Shown here in pieces: positions 1 to 10,576 of a DNA stretch of 64,000 bases. Source of the stretch: Sabellastarte sp. h YS-2021 (Eukaryota > Annelida > Polychaeta > Sabellida > Sabellidae); NCBI GenBank assembly GCA_964017235.1, contig OZ024933.1, positions 12,155,962 through 12,219,961 on the forward strand, in the 5' to 3' direction. The notes beneath the pieces are model-generated. The model saw nothing but the letters and a program-made list of their open reading frames with translations. It did not search any database and was not told the DNA's origin. Positions within the stretch are counted from its first letter, which is position 1. Each line of letters starts with the position of its first letter. A program made the translations under genes and the position numbers.

Positions 1-1077
1 TTGGCCATGGTTTAAGAAACCTCTGGTTTTACTGTGGTCATTGTAATCCTCAGTAACCCTGTTCGGATGTGTCGGCAGAACGTGTTGGTCGGCTAAGTGT
101 ATGACGGACTGATCACAAATGATACAGTTATGTACGCTATGTACCGGATTACATCCATAACCCACACAAACAGAGTACTCACAGTCTGATCCCTTACTAT
201 TGTCTTCACATAGTTTATCTATGATATTCTCCATATATTTCTCATATGTACAATTATATTCCTGATATATTCTTTTATCTGCAATGAAGTCTGTATATGC
301 ATCCAAAATACTTTGGGAACTAACAGTATTTGGTTGGCTAATCAAGTACATACAGCATGTCGCGTTCACACTGATCATACCCTGGGGGATTATATTACTT
401 GGCCTAAGTATGTTGCCCCATTCAGAAGAATACATTCTGAAGAACCCCTTTACAGGTCCCCTGTTGTTACTATGTACGTAAATCAAAGTGCCCATCTGGT
501 TATAGGTGTCAGCCCCCTGGACACAAAAATCTACTTTATAATAATATCCCATACTCCCAATGAAAGCCTCATATGTGAAATTCTTGCTACCCTCAACATG
601 AGGTTCCACAAAACCTAAGTAAGCTACAGACTGCGAGACAATGTGTTGAGAGGTATTATCTCGAGGTGGCGTTCCAGGGTACACTTCTGGAGCGCCACAG
701 CACTGAAACTGATTACATGACGTACCAAACAAACTCATCAGGATAGGCGAATCACTGCCATCAGGAGTGCTATTCAGACAGAATTTATCATTATTATTCA
801 AATTTGTCCCCTTACGATTCGTATTTCCAAAATCATTTCCCGTTCTAATGTCCCTTCCATTACTGTGTGAACTACCCTTGATGGCTGGTGATTCGACACA
901 ATGATTATCAATATGACAAACATCACGAATGTTACATAATACATCTGGGCCCCCCTTAGAGTGACCCCGCACAATAGAAACTGATTGTTCACATTGTTCA
1001 CCTGAATTTAACTGTTTGTTGACACTATTTTGATTGTCATTTACTAAGTCATTGTTTCCAAGTGGTAGACTAGACCC
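1..1077 (-). CDS. E1: open frame following gag, cut by the window edge
   Basis: On the minus strand, 359 codons are open from 1077 to position 1, in the same frame as the upstream gag and separated from it by one TAG at 1080-1078. There is no methionine codon for the first 113 codons; the first is at 738-736. This fits entry by readthrough better than independent initiation. The first third is polar and Asn/Ser/Gly-rich. The rest is cysteine-rich, with pairs such as NQFQCCG and NATCCMY and a cluster YSVCVGYGCNP...NCIICDQ. I see no RT, RNase H or protease motif. By comparison with E2-E4 it occupies the gag-RT linker, so the RT should lie to the left of the window. I do not recognise the fold. 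Confidence 0.6.
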
Positions 1078-1080
1078 CTA
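1078..1080 (-). promoter_or_regulatory. E1: single amber codon between gag and downstream frame (candidate readthrough site)
   Basis: The gag frame ends in TAG followed by GGG. The same frame then stays open for at least 359 codons with no early Met. E4 keeps closely similar DNA around the same place, including TAAATAGG and TCTACCACTTGG, although its frame is shifted there by two bases. Readthrough is an inference from frame continuity; no downstream RNA structure was computed. Confidence 0.35.
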
Positions 1081-2286
1081 TTTATCATTACTGTCTTTAG
1101 ATCTAACTTTAAAGTTACATTTCAATTCAGTATGGTTTAAGCTGCGTCCTTGTTTAGCACAAAAACTGCACACATGCTTGTATTGTCCATGACTCGCCTC
1201 GTGGTTGCATGATCCCTCGTTATAATACCTGCATGTCCTTGTCCTCTGGTGGTTCTGTACGACTGTGTTAGATTTTACCATGGCTACCTGAGATACTGAC
1301 AATCTGTTTATTGCCCACTGTGTCGTATCTGCCCAACTAAGAGTGCCCTGTTCCACCTCATGCATTGAGGTGGCCCACGCTGACCTCACTGTTGACCAAG
1401 GTAATGATGTGGCATCTTTTGTGGCCAAGATTACTTGCATAAGTGCTTGCTTCAACATTACCATGTCCTGCATCTGATGGATGTTGGTGAGTTGCCCTAC
1501 TACCCACTGCGACAGTGTAAGGTCATCATACATTACTCTCTTTTTACCATTTCCTGCATGAAAACCCCCATTTGCCCATCTTAGGTGTGGTGGAGCTGTG
1601 ACAATATCTGCAGTATTATACCTTCCAGAACGTTTAACTGAGGATTGCCTACCTTGTGCAACATCTAGTCTAGCCTGCTGCTCATAAGACGCCACCAATT
1701 GTGCCACAGCCTGTGATACCGTCTGGTTCTGTCGCAAAGCGTTGAGATCCGGCAAAACCCCCTCCTTCCGCCTGTCATCTTCAACTTGTACCACCTCAAG
1801 CCTTGACGCTGGCCTATGCAAGGTACCTTCGTCCCTTGGGTTTATTCTATGAGGAGTATCTGTATGAGCTTGCATGGAACTTGGTGTACTGGCGGATGCA
1901 GCAAGGCGCGTTTGTTGATGTACATCAGAAGGGTGAACCTGACGAGATATGAAGGGAGCAAGACTAGGTCCTTCGTCGCTCACATGGGATTGTGCGTTGG
2001 TAGATGGCCGTTTGTTTTCCAAAATGTCTACACGCTTCATTAACTGCATATTGGCCTGTTCAATTCTATGCAAGTATGCTATGATGGTTTGCTCGGAGGA
2101 TGTGGATGGGGTTTCGCTTATATCCACTGACTTCTTACTTACAGAATGTCCCTGTGTTAAGTACGATCCCTCTAGATCCTGTTCTTTCCTCGTTTTCTTT
2201 GTCGAGATCCGCGCGCGTGCCGACGCTGTTACTCTCCTTTGAGAAGTCGTAGCTGGTGTCTTCTTACTTTTGCTCTTTCCTGACAT
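1078..2286 (-). CDS. E1: Gag-like protein of a YR retrotransposon
   Basis: 402 residues with no internal stop, the best preserved TE protein in the window. The N-terminus is very basic (MSGKSKSKKTP). Residues about 60-95 look like a coiled coil, and the middle is Ser/Gln-rich. A conserved capsid-like block follows, with the pattern R-V-M-Y-D-D-L-T-L-S-Q-W and later E-Q-G-T-L-S-W, matching E3 (RISYNQLSPVQW, EQGEIGGW). The C-terminus has two zinc-binding modules: Cx7CxHx3H (CRYYNEGSCNHEASH) and CxxCx8Hx4C (CSFCAKQGRSLNHTELKC). The role would be packaging of element RNA in cytoplasmic particles; this is inferred from position and motifs. The start at 2286 is the first Met and gives the basic N-terminus. 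Confidence 0.75.
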   Translation of the reverse strand: MSGKSKSKKTPATTSQRRVTASARARISTKKTRKEQDLEGSYLTQGHSVSKKSVDISETPSTSSEQTIIAYLHRIEQANMQLMKRVDILENKRPSTNAQSHVSDEGPSLAPFISRQVHPSDVHQQTRLAASASTPSSMQAHTDTPHRINPRDEGTLHRPASRLEVVQVEDDRRKEGVLPDLNALRQNQTVSQAVAQLVASYEQQARLDVAQGRQSSVKRSGRYNTADIVTAPPHLRWANGGFHAGNGKKRVMYDDLTLSQWVVGQLTNIHQMQDMVMLKQALMQVILATKDATSLPWSTVRSAWATSMHEVEQGTLSWADTTQWAINRLSVSQVAMVKSNTVVQNHQRTRTCRYYNEGSCNHEASHGQYKHVCSFCAKQGRSLNHTELKCNFKVRSKDSNDK

Positions 2287-2994
2287 GGCAAGACACTGTA
2301 CAATGAACTAAGTAAAATGAACTAAAAGAAGATATAAAATTACTATAAAAACTAAAAACCCCTTTTCCAATTTCTTTTTAAATTTTCATGTGTTCACTTT
2401 GACTTTCAAATTCAATATGGCCTGTTTTGAACCTGCTTGTCCGAACCCCAAATCAAGTAGGATTGTGATTGGCTACAATCATGAGCCTCAAACTTCCAAC
2501 CTCAAGATTAAGGTAGGTCACTATCCATTCAAACTGCCACACCAGGCCCCTGAACAGGCCTGGTTGTTAAAAGAGCTTAGTGGAGTAGGACAAGCACATT
2601 TGTGCTCCCTGAAGTGCTGTTTGGTATTTTTTCCATTTCACAACTCTGAGTTTCTCAAGAAAGCCATAGACGCTTGTATACTTGAATCAAAACTCTCAAT
2701 TTCTGCTAGTGAGGTATTGCTAGTGAGGTATTGTGTAAAATTTGTTATGGAACAACAAAGGTGCATTCATTGGAATATGAATGGCTTTGTTTACAAACTC
2801 GGCCACAGAGTTACACTTTTTCAATGAAATAAGACATATTTGCAGTTTGCTGTTTGAGTGACATTGCGATTTCTCATTGACTCTGCAAGGACTTCACTCT
2901 CCAAATTCAATGCAACCTTGACCTTTGACCTTGTTTCATGTGCTGGGAACTACGATATTGGCTATACCAATCAAACACTTGATATTTGTTTGCA
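2287..2994. other. 5' flank of E1 and unassigned DNA
   Basis: The first ~100 bases upstream of the E1 gag start are A/T-rich and probably the element leader. A 145-codon plus-strand frame at 2390-2827 has no recognisable domain, contains a 14-bp tandem duplication (GCTAGTGAGGTATT), and has no splice or promoter context, so I do not call it a gene. Nothing else is recognised. Confidence 0.4.
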
Positions 2995-2997
2995 TAA

Positions 2998-3716
2998 TGC
3001 CTCTGTTCCACCAAAGGACTAAGCCCCGACCCTGTCCCCGACCCTTAATCGTGGAGAGTTGGTGAAAAATAAGGAAAAATGGGCGGGACTACTGAATCGG
3101 TATCAAGGTCTGGGATTAAGTTCAGATGGGTCTCAGGGGGCCTGAGGAGGCCCCAGGCCACCCTACAGAGTCCCCGACTGGTCTGGGACTAAGAACAGAC
3201 TAAGGCAATTTTCTGGTCGGTTTGAACCATGATCCTGTCGTAGACAAACCGACTGGGTCCCAGGACGCCTCAGGCCTCCTGGGACTAAGCCCCGACTAAC
3301 ACACAATTAAGTCCCGACCCCACAAGGTGTCCTGAGGCGTCCCCAGGCGTCCCCAGACCAGGATCGCCGATTTTTGTTTTGCAATGGGACTAAGGGTCGC
3401 AGGAAGCCTGGGACTAAGAGATAGAGGTCTGGGACTAAGAGTCGGGGACTAAGGGTCGCAGACGGCCTGGGACAACATAGGGCTGTCTAAATTTGATCTG
3501 AGGAGGCCTGAGGACGCCTGGGACTGGACATTTTGTATATGGCGGGAAAAAAGAATCGGTTAGGGTCGGGAGAAATATCAAACATGTTTGATTTTTTTCC
3601 CGACCCCAACCGACAACTACCGACTCTTACAGGATGCCTGGGACTAAGCAAATATTTCAAACCACCCCCCAAAAACCCTTAATCGGGAGCCTTAGTCGTG
3701 TGGTGGAACACCCCTA
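2998..3716. mobile_element. Harbinger-type MITE, same family as the 17.46-22.27 kb element
   Basis: A non-coding 719-bp unit. The left end begins TGCCTCTGTTCCACCA after TAA, and the right end reads GGTGGAACACCCCTA followed by TTA. The ends are imperfect inverted repeats of each other and match the ends of the autonomous-type element at 17459-22270 (TGTGGGTGTTCTACCA and, inverted, TGCCCCTGTTCCACCA). The interior is built of repeated motifs such as GGGACTAAG, GCCTGGGAC and GAGGCCTGAGG, which also occur near both ends of the large element. The three-base flanks TAA/TTA differ at one position, so the target duplication is imperfect. Confidence 0.75.
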
Positions 3717-3719
3717 TTA

Positions 3720-3988
3720 CTTTTAGCCTAAGGGATAGAGGGTCTGGGACTAAGGGTCGCAGGAGGCCTGGGACACCATAGGACTGTGTAAATTTGGTCT
3801 GAGGAGGCCTGAGGAAGCCTGGGACTGGACATTTTGTTTATGGCGGGAAAAAATAATCGGTTGGAGTTGAGAGAAATATCAAACATGTCAACCGACCCTT
3901 ACAGAACTCCTGAGACTAAGCAAATTTTTAAAACCAATCCCCCAAAACTCTTAATTTTGAGCCTTAGTTGTGTGGTGGAACACCCACA
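3720..3988. mobile_element. Partial Harbinger-type MITE (right end only)
   Basis: This 269-bp segment repeats the right ~270 bp of the preceding MITE: the same order of GGGACTAAGGGTCGCAG, GGACATTTTGT and TATGGCGGGAAAA motifs, and a terminus GGTGGAACACCCACA. That terminus is almost exactly the inverse of the left terminus of the 17.46-kb element. The left end is missing, so it is either a truncated copy or the product of nested or tandem insertion. Confidence 0.65.
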
Positions 3989-4478
3989 TCATATGGGCAA
4001 ATTTTGTGACATTAGACGAACTACGGTATGTTTGTGCATGACACAGCTCACTGTCAGTGTTATTAGTCACCACAATTGTGCTATTAAAAAGACTGACTGT
4101 ATAAATGTTTTCTTTTTATGCATTTTATTGGGAGAGATAAGTGTGTCAGTTTGTGAAAACACATATCCTGTTATTTTCTTTTGCCTTAGTCTATTAACAT
4201 ACTAGTGACGGTATCGTGATATTTTAAACTGGCAATGTCATGGAAAAAGAAAGTAGTTGCAATATTATACCAGCAATAAAATCCCAAAGTAGTTGTACTT
4301 AAACTTCAAAACTCCTTGGCACATACGCATGTAGGTAGCTTTTGGGTATGTAGACATGTATAATCTCAATCAAATCATTGTGAAGGACTTTCGTTCAAGA
4401 CTCACTGCATAAATGGGATTTTATTAATTTGTAGGCTTGGGTTTGGCTTTGGTTTCAGTCCTCACCCCCAAGACATTA
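3989..4478. other. Unassigned intergenic DNA
   Basis: AT-rich, with no long frame, repeat end or RNA gene that I can support. Confidence 0.4.
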
Positions 4479-5391
4479 GAGAGTTTAAAATACCCGTACA
4501 CGTGATGACCTGTACGCCAAAACTACAAGTATAGGTACACGTTCCAGTTGAGGGGCTTTTCAGTTAAAATACACATTTGGTGTTGATGAGAGTGAAGGGA
4601 CTAACTATTCACTTTTTTATATTTGTAATTTTATTGTTAATTCACAAATGACCAAAACACTGCACTTTCACACTCATCACCTTAAAAAGTAAAACACAAA
4701 TGGTAAGAAAACTCACAGCAAAAATGCTAACACTAACTTATGGTTTCATTAAACATGCAAAACACATGAAAACTCTTCCATGCTCACACCCATACCAATA
4801 TTAAATAGTTCACACCTTTATAGGCCATAGTTTTGTACAGAAATACCAAGGTTTTACAAGAGTTTTTAAACAGCACTTTTTACCAGGAAAGGTTGTCCTG
4901 ATTTAATTATTTTATATAAATAATGTTTAAACGCATATTAAACTCCAACTTTTCTGCAATGTTCATATATATAGTCTGTTATAAAAGCTACAAAACCAGT
5001 TTTACTTTATCAGTTTTGATGAACTTCAAATCCCCTCCTTCACGTTGTAAAACTTCAAGCTAGAAGTTTTGCCTGTGAGCTGACGACGTCATTATGACAC
5101 TTTCCAGTACCAGTCACAACGGGAACGGGTATTTTGTTTATTGTTTATTTGGGGTTTTACGTCGCTTTCAACACTGTACAGGTCATATCACGACGGGTAG
5201 TTGGAAGGGCAGAGGAAACCAGTACATAGAGTTCGCTAGGGTTGTGTACTGTAAACTGCCGACCAACGGCAAGCAACTACCAGCTTTCCCACTTACGGCC
5301 ATGACGGGGATCGATCCCCGGCCGCAGAGGTGGGAGGAAGGGTGTTACCACTCTGCCACCGTGGCCCCCGGAACGGGTATTTTAAACTCTC
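4479..5391. mobile_element. MITE-like element with GTTTAAAATACCCGT ends (copy 1)
   Basis: The termini are a 19-bp inverted repeat, GAGAGTTTAAAATACCCGT at the left and its complement ending at 5391. The interior is non-coding and closely matches a second copy at 32585-33440 over most of its length. Copy 1 is longer because a SINE sits near its right end. The superfamily is not clear from the ends. Confidence 0.7.
5136..5369 (-). mobile_element. tRNA-derived SINE (family A) with target duplication
   Basis: Reverse orientation. The tRNA-like head lies at the right (complement of GCCACGGTGGCAGAGTGG, with box-B-like GGTTCGATCCCC degenerated to GGATCGATCCCC), followed by the family-specific body and an AATAAATAAA-type tail. 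It is flanked by a perfect 14-bp duplication, GGAACGGGTATTTT (5122-5135 and 5370-5383). The related MITE copy at 33.4 kb has the same site uninterrupted, which confirms the insertion. Confidence 0.9.
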
Positions 5392-5872
5392 GACTAAAAC
5401 ACTGGGTTGAGGGTATTTGAATTTGATACATTTAACAAAGTAAAGCTATGTTTAAAATTATATATATACCTATATCTAAATCTAAGAGTCATTTACAGGT
5501 CATAGTAAAATATAAATCTTTAAAAAGCATAATCTTCAGCGTGATGGAATACAAGTTAGAGTCATTGTCCATAGAATATGATCATGCTGACAAAATTTTA
5601 CAAGATGATTTATAAGCAAATACAGAGCCTATAAGCTGACCTGGCCCGAGCAGAGAGGGTGACCTTGAGAGGTTACAGGGATGACTAGGTCAAAGGTGAT
5701 TACTGTCATAAAAGACCTCTCAATTAGAGGTGTTGATTCAGGTAAAGTCAACTAAAGGTCACCCTGAAAGAAGCTGGAGGTCAAGAGACCTAAAGGTTTA
5801 CAAATTTACTGAAAAACAAGCTGAAGATAGTAACATGCAATCCCTCAACCCCAACAGTAGTGAGTAGTAACA
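5392..5872. other. Unassigned DNA at the 3' side of E2
   Basis: No gene or clear repeat boundary. Part of it may be the 3' end of E2, which lies on the minus strand immediately to the right, but I could not place the element terminus. Confidence 0.35.
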
Positions 5873-6838
5873 TCAAGCATCTATAGCAGCAGCTGGTAAA
5901 AAAAGCCAGTGCTTCCCCTGACACACATTATCCGACTGAATGTACCTCCATACACATTCAGAGGACCATATGCCATGGTATTTAACCTGCAGAATATGAA
6001 CATGGGCATTATGTGCAAATGTTGCATGATAAAAGTAGAGGTATGTAAAGGATGGATCCAAACCCAAGGTCATATTAATGGATTTTAATGCCTTTCTCAC
6101 TCTAGAATCCTTAAGAGGTTGCCAACCACTAGATGTGTTGATCTGGAATGCAGAATTCATAAAAGTCATTGCATACAATTTTTGAGGGTCCTGAGGGTCC
6201 TATAAGGTCATATGACCCGATTAGAAAACTTTAGGCAATGATATGACTTGAATAGTATCTCCATTTTGCATAGTTTTAGACCACTTGATTAATACCTTAA
6301 CCGGGTTTTTAGTGAAGAAAAGATCATGGCCAGTAAGGTGACGAGAAGGGTCAAAGGTCAAGATGGAATGAGGAACCAAATTTAAGAGCCTGAAAAATCC
6401 AAAGAAAACAGTAAGAATGATGGCCCTGAAAACGTCTGGGAAGTTAAGGTGATCACAAGTTTGTGAAATTCGTTCTAACACGGAAAGGTCAAGAACATTG
6501 TGAGAGGTCACAGACAGAGGCCTGTTAATGTACATTGATTTCTGAAACTATTTGATTCTACGATGATCAAGCAAAGAATGAGGCATGTTGTGTAATACAA
6601 AACTAGCCTTTATGGCCGACAAATAATTGGCAATCATGCTAACAGAACAATGATTAACCAATAAACGTGCACAAAATGACAATATAACATTGACATCAAT
6701 TTCCATCAGGGCGACTTGAATGCAGACACAGAAGGCCAGGAAGACCCTGATGATCTTTGCATAGGCTTGCCTTGTCTTAGGTCTGAAGGCCTCTTCAGTT
6801 CTGGAGGCTGCTCTTTGAGACAAAGACCTCAAAGCCAC
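5873..6838 (-). pseudogene. E2: tyrosine recombinase, broken
   Basis: Three minus-strand pieces form one YR. 6838-6548 is the N-terminal SAM-like region (RPKTRQAYAKIIRVFLAF; MIANYLSAIKA). 6535-6221 carries the first catalytic Arg (GFFRLLNLVPHS) and the Lys strand (LIKWSKTMQ). 6178-5873 carries the C-terminal part (ATFAHNAHVHILQVKYHGIW) and the candidate nucleophile Tyr in SSECVWRYIQS. A stop separates the first two pieces and a frame change the last. The HxxR box expected before ATFAHN is scrambled, so the copy should be inactive. The enzyme would integrate element DNA by site-specific recombination; that role is from family knowledge. Confidence 0.8.
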
Positions 6839-6967
6839 ATTATCTACAACAAAGTACAGTAACTGTTAGCATATATACATGTAAACATTAGGCCCCTGCT
6901 ATGGTTACAATGTTAATAATAATTACACTTTACAATTCAGTATCTATATCCAACAAATTTACATTCA

Positions 6968-7576
6968 CTATGACCCAAACTGGGCCCTGTACCTGGGGCA
7001 ACAGTTTACTGAAATCATTAGGACTACCAGTCCAACGAGACAACAGGTCAGCCAACCCATTGTCCAACCCTCTAATATGGGCATACTGAAGGTCCATGTT
7101 GGCCAGGGCCGAAACATACCAGATATTCCTGGAACAAGCCCCAAGGTAGGGATCTCTTGTCCTCCCGGACCTAAATACTCACACCACAGCTTCATTTTCA
7201 AACCTGATGAGCCCCCTACGACCAGACCATTGAACCTGAAATAATCTGACTGCTAGCAAGATGTTGACCATTTCAAAGTGAACAATGGACCACTTCATGA
7301 AGCCACTAGCTATGGAGAGGCGATACACAAACTTGCTCCACCTTCCTCCCAGGCCAGTCAAACAGGCATCTAACTCCAATATGAAATCAACAGGTCTACG
7401 ATCATACAGTGAAACTCCATAGTACAGTGGCAAAACCACCTGAGATCACTCCAAAAGTCAGGGGTCAGATCAATTTTCTGGGTGGCATGCCCAGATCTAA
7501 GAAGTGCTAACATGTGATTCAAGAAGGCACATGCCGGTTTCACACAGATATGAATGTACAGAAGCAAGCCATGCAA
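6968..7576 (-). pseudogene. E2: RNase H domain, broken
   Basis: The minus strand shows the YR-retrotransposon RNase H pattern: LELDACLTGLGG (first Asp), IVHFEMVNILLAV (Glu), then RFENEAVV where C-D-N would be expected, so the second catalytic Asp appears changed to Glu. In a shifted frame it continues to HIRGLDNGLADLLSRW, the conserved C-terminal motif. The frameshift lies near 7190. The domain follows the RT directly, as in the other copies. Confidence 0.75.
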
Positions 7577-7607
7577 AGACTAAAGCTGACACTTAGTGCA
7601 CCTTTTC

Positions 7608-8669
7608 TTAGTAAGCCATTCCTTGACACAATTTTTCAGGTGGTATGGAGACTGTGCCTTTTTCAGTATCAAATATAATGCCCAGGCAAAAGAGTTTGGT
7701 ACTTGGAGGTATCAATTTCTTCTTTTTAATAGTGACACCCAGATCTTTCATCAAGTCAAATAATGACACAAACAATGCAGGCGCGACACTTGGCATGCCA
7801 AATTCAACATAATCGTCAATGTAGTCAATGACGCAGAAGCCCTTCTGACGCATTAATGTAATGCACTGCGTCACTTTGATGTTGAAAAATCTGGCTTCCG
7901 TGCTGTATCCTGAATGGAACACACATATTGAGTACACATGACACTGATGAAACCCTATTTGGTCGTAGTTGCTAGGGTCCCCTTGACGTGATGGAACACA
8001 CGACTTATACTGAAGGGTGCCACGCCCAAGGAGTTTAAGTTCTGAGGTAATCTCATGTACAGTGGGAAACGTAAATGGGGCATCAAGGTATGTATTCTTG
8101 TCAATGCAAGAGTTTACTGAAGCCCCCAAGGGCCAACTCAAGTCAATAATGACTCTACGCCTATCTGAGTTGGGCTTGTTTCTGGTCATAAATGGTGAAT
8201 TATGAGAATTTTCTATGGGATTGACTTGAAATGGCCCTAGTAGAGTGCCCAACTTGTAAGTGCCAACGTCTGCTGGGAACTCATTAGCAGAACTATCTGT
8301 ACCAACTTCATGCTGCAGGAGGCTACACCTGTTAAAATGAAGCGGAAACCCAAACTGCAGCAACTGCAACAGTAGCTGGTCCCAGTTGTCTTTCAAGAGA
8401 CTTAACCATTTATCAACATCCAGTTGCGACGTCACAGATAAACAAGCTTGGAGAAAATGAGGTTTCCCAGTCCTTTTAGCAATTTGGTGCATTTCAATGG
8501 GTGAATAGTCATGGGAATTGCAAATTGTGACATTACTTGACATTAATTGACCACCCAGAGGAACAAAACCAAATTGAAAATCAACCTGTTGTTGCCAATG
8601 ATTAAGTCTTTGTTGCCCTTGACAAACTTCTCTTCCATGCCAACATTGTTTACATAATAAATTGGACAC
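7608..8669 (-). pseudogene. E2: reverse transcriptase, inactive
   Basis: 353 open codons. Fingers and palm motifs are recognisable: SPFMTRNKPNSDRRRVIIDL, then SWPLGASVNSCIDKNTYLD, then motif C as VIDYIDDYVEFG, and the thumb/connection motif IPPSTKLFCLGIIFDTEKGT. Motif A, normally D-x-S-R-A-F, is lost in this frame; a neighbouring frame reads SISRVFHHVKGDPSNYD, so the catalytic Asp there is substituted and two small frameshifts flank it. The enzyme would copy element RNA into DNA. The intact YIDD shows descent from an active copy. Confidence 0.8.
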
Positions 8670-9147
8670 TGCAGACTAGCTTTGTCTGTGACTGCGTTCA
8701 CACTAGTGAGACAAGAGGTGCCTATGTCTTCTTTGACACAAGAATCAAACCCAGGACCAACACTTTTTGGTAGGGTCAAATCAGGATTACCTACAGAGCA
8801 ACTGTTTTGCTCACAAGACTCTTGACCTTCCTGCTTCATGGAAATGACAAGGTCATTCACCTGAGAAGATTCAAACTTATGACCAGTGGGTTTTGCTACC
8901 ACCACGTCCTGGGATACATACCCAGAACTACCCTGTTTACTTTCATGCTTCCTGGATTCATACCAAGCTGTGAGAAATCCAAACTCAGAACCACCATATT
9001 CAAACCTAGTAGTTTGTTTGTTGCTGGATTATGACTTAAATTTCCGACTACATCAATGTCATTGGTCATGGTGACGTCACCAACGCCTCTGTTGGAGTGG
9101 ACACTGGGGTGGCTGAAATCATTGTGTGCGACCTTGGACACTAACCG
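8670..9147 (-). pseudogene. E2: gag-RT linker remnant
   Basis: Two overlapping minus-strand frames (9141-8896 and 8905-8543) cover the region between gag and RT. They are polar, with no domain I recognise, and join the start of the RT frame. This is the positional equivalent of the long open frame after the amber codon in E1, but I see no sequence match between them. Confidence 0.45.
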
Positions 9148-9157
9148 ACCAGCATTT

Positions 9158-9390
9158 ATTTGTTTATTTGGGGTTTAACATCGCTTTCAACACTGTACAG
9201 GTCATATCACGACGGGTAGTTGGAAGGGCAGAGGAAACCAATACATAGAGTTCGCCAGGGTTGTGTACTATAAACTGCCGACCAACGGCAAGCAACTACC
9301 AGCTTTCCCACTTAAGCCCATACAGGGATCGATCCCCGGCCTCAGAGGTGGGAGGCGAGAGTGTTACCACTCTCCCACCATGCCCCTCTT
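9158..9390 (-). mobile_element. tRNA-derived SINE (family A) inserted in E2
   Basis: Reverse orientation, same body as the 5.1-kb copy. It is flanked by a perfect 10-bp duplication, ACCAGCATTT (9148-9157 and 9391-9400). It inserted after E2 and lies in its linker. Confidence 0.9.
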
Positions 9391-9734
9391 ACCAGCATTT
9401 AAGCTGGTATTACAGACTTGTGCTGTTTTACTGAACACACGTCACCTGACAGTATTTGAGCTCAACACTTCACACTTGTGACGCTTTCTGGCTAATAAGG
9501 TGTCAACCTTTGAAGGGATGACTCTTGAATTATAGAAAAGATTTGTTTTGTTCACTTTTTCATCCCTAACATCACCTAAGTCACCTGACACAACACTAGC
9601 ACTAAGCAATACACCAGTGACACCTGTGGCCTAAGTGACACTAGTTTCCCTGCCACCAGAACCAGCTTCCCTGTAGCTGCTGCACCCTAGTGATGGGCAG
9701 TTGCCTGTTCGTTTTTTGAATTCTGCTTCCCCTA

Positions 9735-10482
9735 TTAGCATTCTTTTTTCTGGATGCCTGCCCCCAGCCAAACAAAATGATCAAATGTGCTTATGAATTT
9801 TTTTTCATTTAATTCATGGTCACATGAGTAATTGCAAGTTCCAAGTTGGTAGTTTTTACAATGCAATGGTTTTCTACCTGAGTGATCCAATGGTTTGCCC
9901 CACCCTGGACTACCTGGATGCCGCACCTACCTGACCCCAGCCAAACAAAATGAGCAAATGTGCTTAAGATTTTTTTTTCATTTGATTCATGGTCACGTGA
10001 GTGATTGCAAGTTCCAAGTTGGTAGTTTTTACAATACAATGATTTCCTACCTGAGTGATCCAATGGTTTGCCCCACCCTGACCTACCTTACACATGTTTC
10101 TGAGCATGGGCCCTACGGATGTGATAAATGCAATCCAAGTCTTTCCACTGGAGAGAACCCCGCTCCATCTCACACAACAGCACAGCATGTGCTGCCTTTG
10201 CCTGGAAAAGTCTGAGGTGTCCTCCATTAGATCACCCATATAAAAAACCATTATCTCTCTTCTATCAGAGGATTTTTGCTCAAGTATGTTCTTGCAAAAA
10301 TCTTGCTCCCACTGGGTGAGGGACAACTGATCATACGTTACTCTCTTCCTACTAACCCCGCCCAAAATAGGCTCATGGGGCCATGAAACCTTTCTTTTAA
10401 CAGGCACATCAACATTTCCACCTATCTTGGATTTATGTTTAAGTTTAATGTTGTCACCTGAAAGGTGAGAACTCTGATCCAA
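9735..10482 (-). pseudogene. E2: Gag-like C-terminal half, broken
   Basis: The minus strand carries the conserved gag block (KVSWPHEPILGG, RKRVTYDQLSLTQW, DFSRQRQ), matching KWPHEYVLSG and RISYNQLSPVQW of E3. After a frame change it reaches a zinc module CKNYQLGTCNHSRDH (Cx7CxHx3H). The module and its surroundings are present twice in tandem. Stops and frameshifts make it non-functional. Confidence 0.75.
9753..10087. repeat. Tandem duplication (~167 bp x 2) of the E2 gag zinc module
   Basis: Two head-to-tail units, about 9753-9916 and 9917-10087. Each contains CCAGCCAAACAAAATGA, GCAAGTTCCAAGTTGGTAG and GAGTGATCCAATGGTTTGCC with few differences. Each unit encodes one copy of the gag CCHH module. 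Confidence 0.85.
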
Positions 10483-10576
10483 ATTTGTGATCCTTTGATC
10501 AACTTTCTTTTGTAGAACATGAAATCTAAGTTTTTCTAAGGAGAGAGTATCACTATCACTATCATCCGAGGATCAA

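Noticed and set aside
2390-2827. 145-codon plus-strand frame
   Set aside because: No domain, contains an internal 14-bp duplication, no splice or promoter evidence; length is possible by chance in this window.
9735-10087. Two-unit repeat considered as the start of a CRISPR-like or satellite array
   Set aside because: Only two units, both coding for the same gag zinc module within a retrotransposon.
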